A DNA stretch of 5,392 bases, from positions 1-5,392 of the forward strand of contig VGHV01000187.1 in NCBI GenBank assembly GCA_016868095.1, in the 5' to 3' direction. Made by a program: the position numbers and the translations under genes. How positions within the stretch are numbered: position 1 is the stretch's first letter; the number at the start of each line of letters is the position of its first letter. Source of the DNA: Betaproteobacteria bacterium (GTDB taxonomy: Bacteria; Pseudomonadota; Gammaproteobacteria; Burkholderiales; Burkholderiaceae_E). Below, in pieces: positions 4,384-5,392 of the stretch. The notes beneath the pieces are model-generated. The model was given only the letters and a program-made list of their open reading frames with translations. It was not told the origin of the DNA and did not search any database.

Positions 4384-5392
4384 ATGGACGGTCCGCAAAT
4401 CACAATTGCAGTTGACGCGATGGGAGGCGACCACGGCCTCCCGGTAACCATTCCCGCCACGATACAATTTCTATCACAAGCGAGCAGCGTGAACTGCCTG
4501 CTCGTAGGCGATGAGTCAGCGATTGGACGCGCGCTCGAAAGCCAAAAACCAGCCACTGCAATTCGTAGTCGGATCGAGCTTGTCCATGCCTCGGAAGTAG
4601 TAGGCATGGATGAAGCCATTGCGGTTGCGCTTCGCGGCAAGAAAGATTCGTCGATGCGACGGTCGATCGAATGCGTCCGAGATGCTCGCGCTCAGGCTTG
4701 CGTGAGCGCAGGCAATACTGGTGCGCTCATGGCCTTATCACGCATGGTCCTAAAGACCATGGAAGGCATCGACCGCCCAGCCATCGCAGCGCAAATGCCC
4801 AATGTTCGCGGTGGAGCAACCATGATGCTCGATTTAGGCGCAAACGTCGATTGCACTGCCGAGCATTTGCTTCAGTTTGCGATCATGGGTGCAGCCCTAT
4901 CGTCTGCACTTGATCAATCTCGGCGCCCATCAATCGGTTTGCTGAACATCGGCGAGGAAGTCATCAAGGGCAATGACGTGGTCAAGCAGGCCGGCGAACT
5001 CTTGCGAAGCAGCGGTCTAAACTTCATCGGCAATGTCGAAGGCAAGGATATTTTCTCGGGCACGGTTGACGTTGTCGTCTGCGATGGATTTGTTGGCAAC
5101 GTTGCCCTAAAGACCTCTGAAGGCCTCGCGAGCATGCTCGCCCAAACTCTGCGCGAAGAGTACGGCAGAGGTCTTGTTTCACGGCTTGCTGCTCTGGTAT
5201 CGCTGCCGGTGATACAGCGGATTCGTCGTCGGATGGATCACAGACGTTATAACGGTGCCTCGCTTGTCGGGCTTCGGGGCATTGTTTTCAAGAGCCACGG
5301 ATCGGCTGATGAATTGGCATTTCAAACTGCGCTAGCAAGGGCTGCGCATGCGGTTGAGCGCAACCTCATTCATCAAATTTCGCAAGCCTTAC
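4384..5392 (+). CDS. plsX: Phosphate acyltransferase PlsX (3' partial)
   Basis: PlsX converts acyl-ACP and inorganic phosphate to acyl-phosphate, the donor used by PlsY to acylate glycerol-3-phosphate. It is a peripheral membrane enzyme of phospholipid synthesis. My translation from ATG 4384 gives 336 codons with no stop before the window ends. Family blocks: [13 protein letters not shown] (6-18), [11 protein letters not shown] (107-117), [13 protein letters not shown] (128-140), DLGANVD (150-156), [12 protein letters not shown] (186-197), GNVEGKDIF (216-224), [11 protein letters not shown] (233-243) and [21 protein letters not shown] (289-309). Family length is about 330-355, so only a short C-terminal tail should be missing. 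GGDHG is followed by L19-P20, whereas many homologues have P directly. The start is uncertain between ATG 4384 and TTG 4369, which has the better ribosome-binding site. It lies 46 bp after rpmF, probably in the same transcript; fabH is the expected next gene. Confidence 0.96.
   Translation, partial: MDGPQITIAVDAMGGDHGLPVTIPATIQFLSQASSVNCLLVGDESAIGRALESQKPATAIRSRIELVHASEVVGMDEAIAVALRGKKDSSMRRSIECVRDARAQACVSAGNTGALMALSRMVLKTMEGIDRPAIAAQMPNVRGGATMMLDLGANVDCTAEHLLQFAIMGAALSSALDQSRRPSIGLLNIGEEVIKGNDVVKQAGELLRSSGLNFIGNVEGKDIFSGTVDVVVCDGFVGNVALKTSEGLASMLAQTLREEYGRGLVSRLAALVSLPVIQRIRRRMDHRRYNGASLVGLRGIVFKSHGSADELAFQTALARAAHAVERNLIHQISQAL

Noticed and set aside
4341..5135. Several 60-100 codon open frames on both strands between rpmF and the window end
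   Set aside because: The uninterrupted PlsX frame from 4384 to the window end explains this stretch; the others are shadows.

Overview
The window looks like a core chromosomal segment from a betaproteobacterium, most likely of the order Burkholderiales. The base for this is gene order plus protein similarity recalled from memory: HAD phosphatase, Rieske protein and S49 peptidase on the plus strand; a tetrapyrrole-methylase-fold methyltransferase and a Maf pyrophosphatase on the minus strand; then yceD, rpmF and plsX on the plus strand. This order is a familiar betaproteobacterial neighbourhood, usually with rluC upstream and fabH downstream. GC looks moderate (about mid-50s percent by eye, not counted). 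I see no mobile elements, tRNA or rRNA genes, CRISPR arrays or horizontally acquired islands.

Layout. (1) Bases 2-2059, plus strand: a tightly packed three-gene block. The HAD hydrolase is cut at its 5' end by the window edge. It overlaps the Rieske gene by 4 bp (ATGA), which overlaps the S49 peptidase gene by 11 bp, so translation is probably coupled. (2) Bases 2000-3440, minus strand: maf followed by an RsmI-related methyltransferase gene whose start lies inside maf. The methyltransferase gene converges on the peptidase gene, and their 3' ends overlap by 60 bp. (3) Bases 3441-3550: a 110-bp divergent intergenic region that must hold start signals for maf and yceD. (4) Bases 3551-5392, plus strand: yceD, rpmF and plsX, the conserved cluster linking ribosome assembly (YceD, bL32) to phospholipid and fatty-acid synthesis (PlsX). 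plsX has no stop codon before the window ends, but is almost complete at 336 codons.

How the genes fit together. The right half is classic housekeeping: YceD is linked to 23S rRNA and large-subunit maturation, bL32 is a 50S protein, and PlsX makes acyl-phosphate for phospholipid synthesis. Maf of the YceF type is a nucleotide house-cleaning pyrophosphatase. The left half holds a small phosphatase, a small Rieske ferredoxin-like protein and a membrane-anchored signal-peptide peptidase-like protease. They are conserved neighbours with no proven common pathway.

I found no convincing new biological system. The points most worth a second look are the codon-aligned 60-bp antisense overlap that gives the methyltransferase an apparent C-terminal extension, the divergent SAM-site signature of that RsmI paralogue, the in-frame SEPATP tandem repeat in the protease, and the start-site and promoter signals around yceD, rpmF and plsX.
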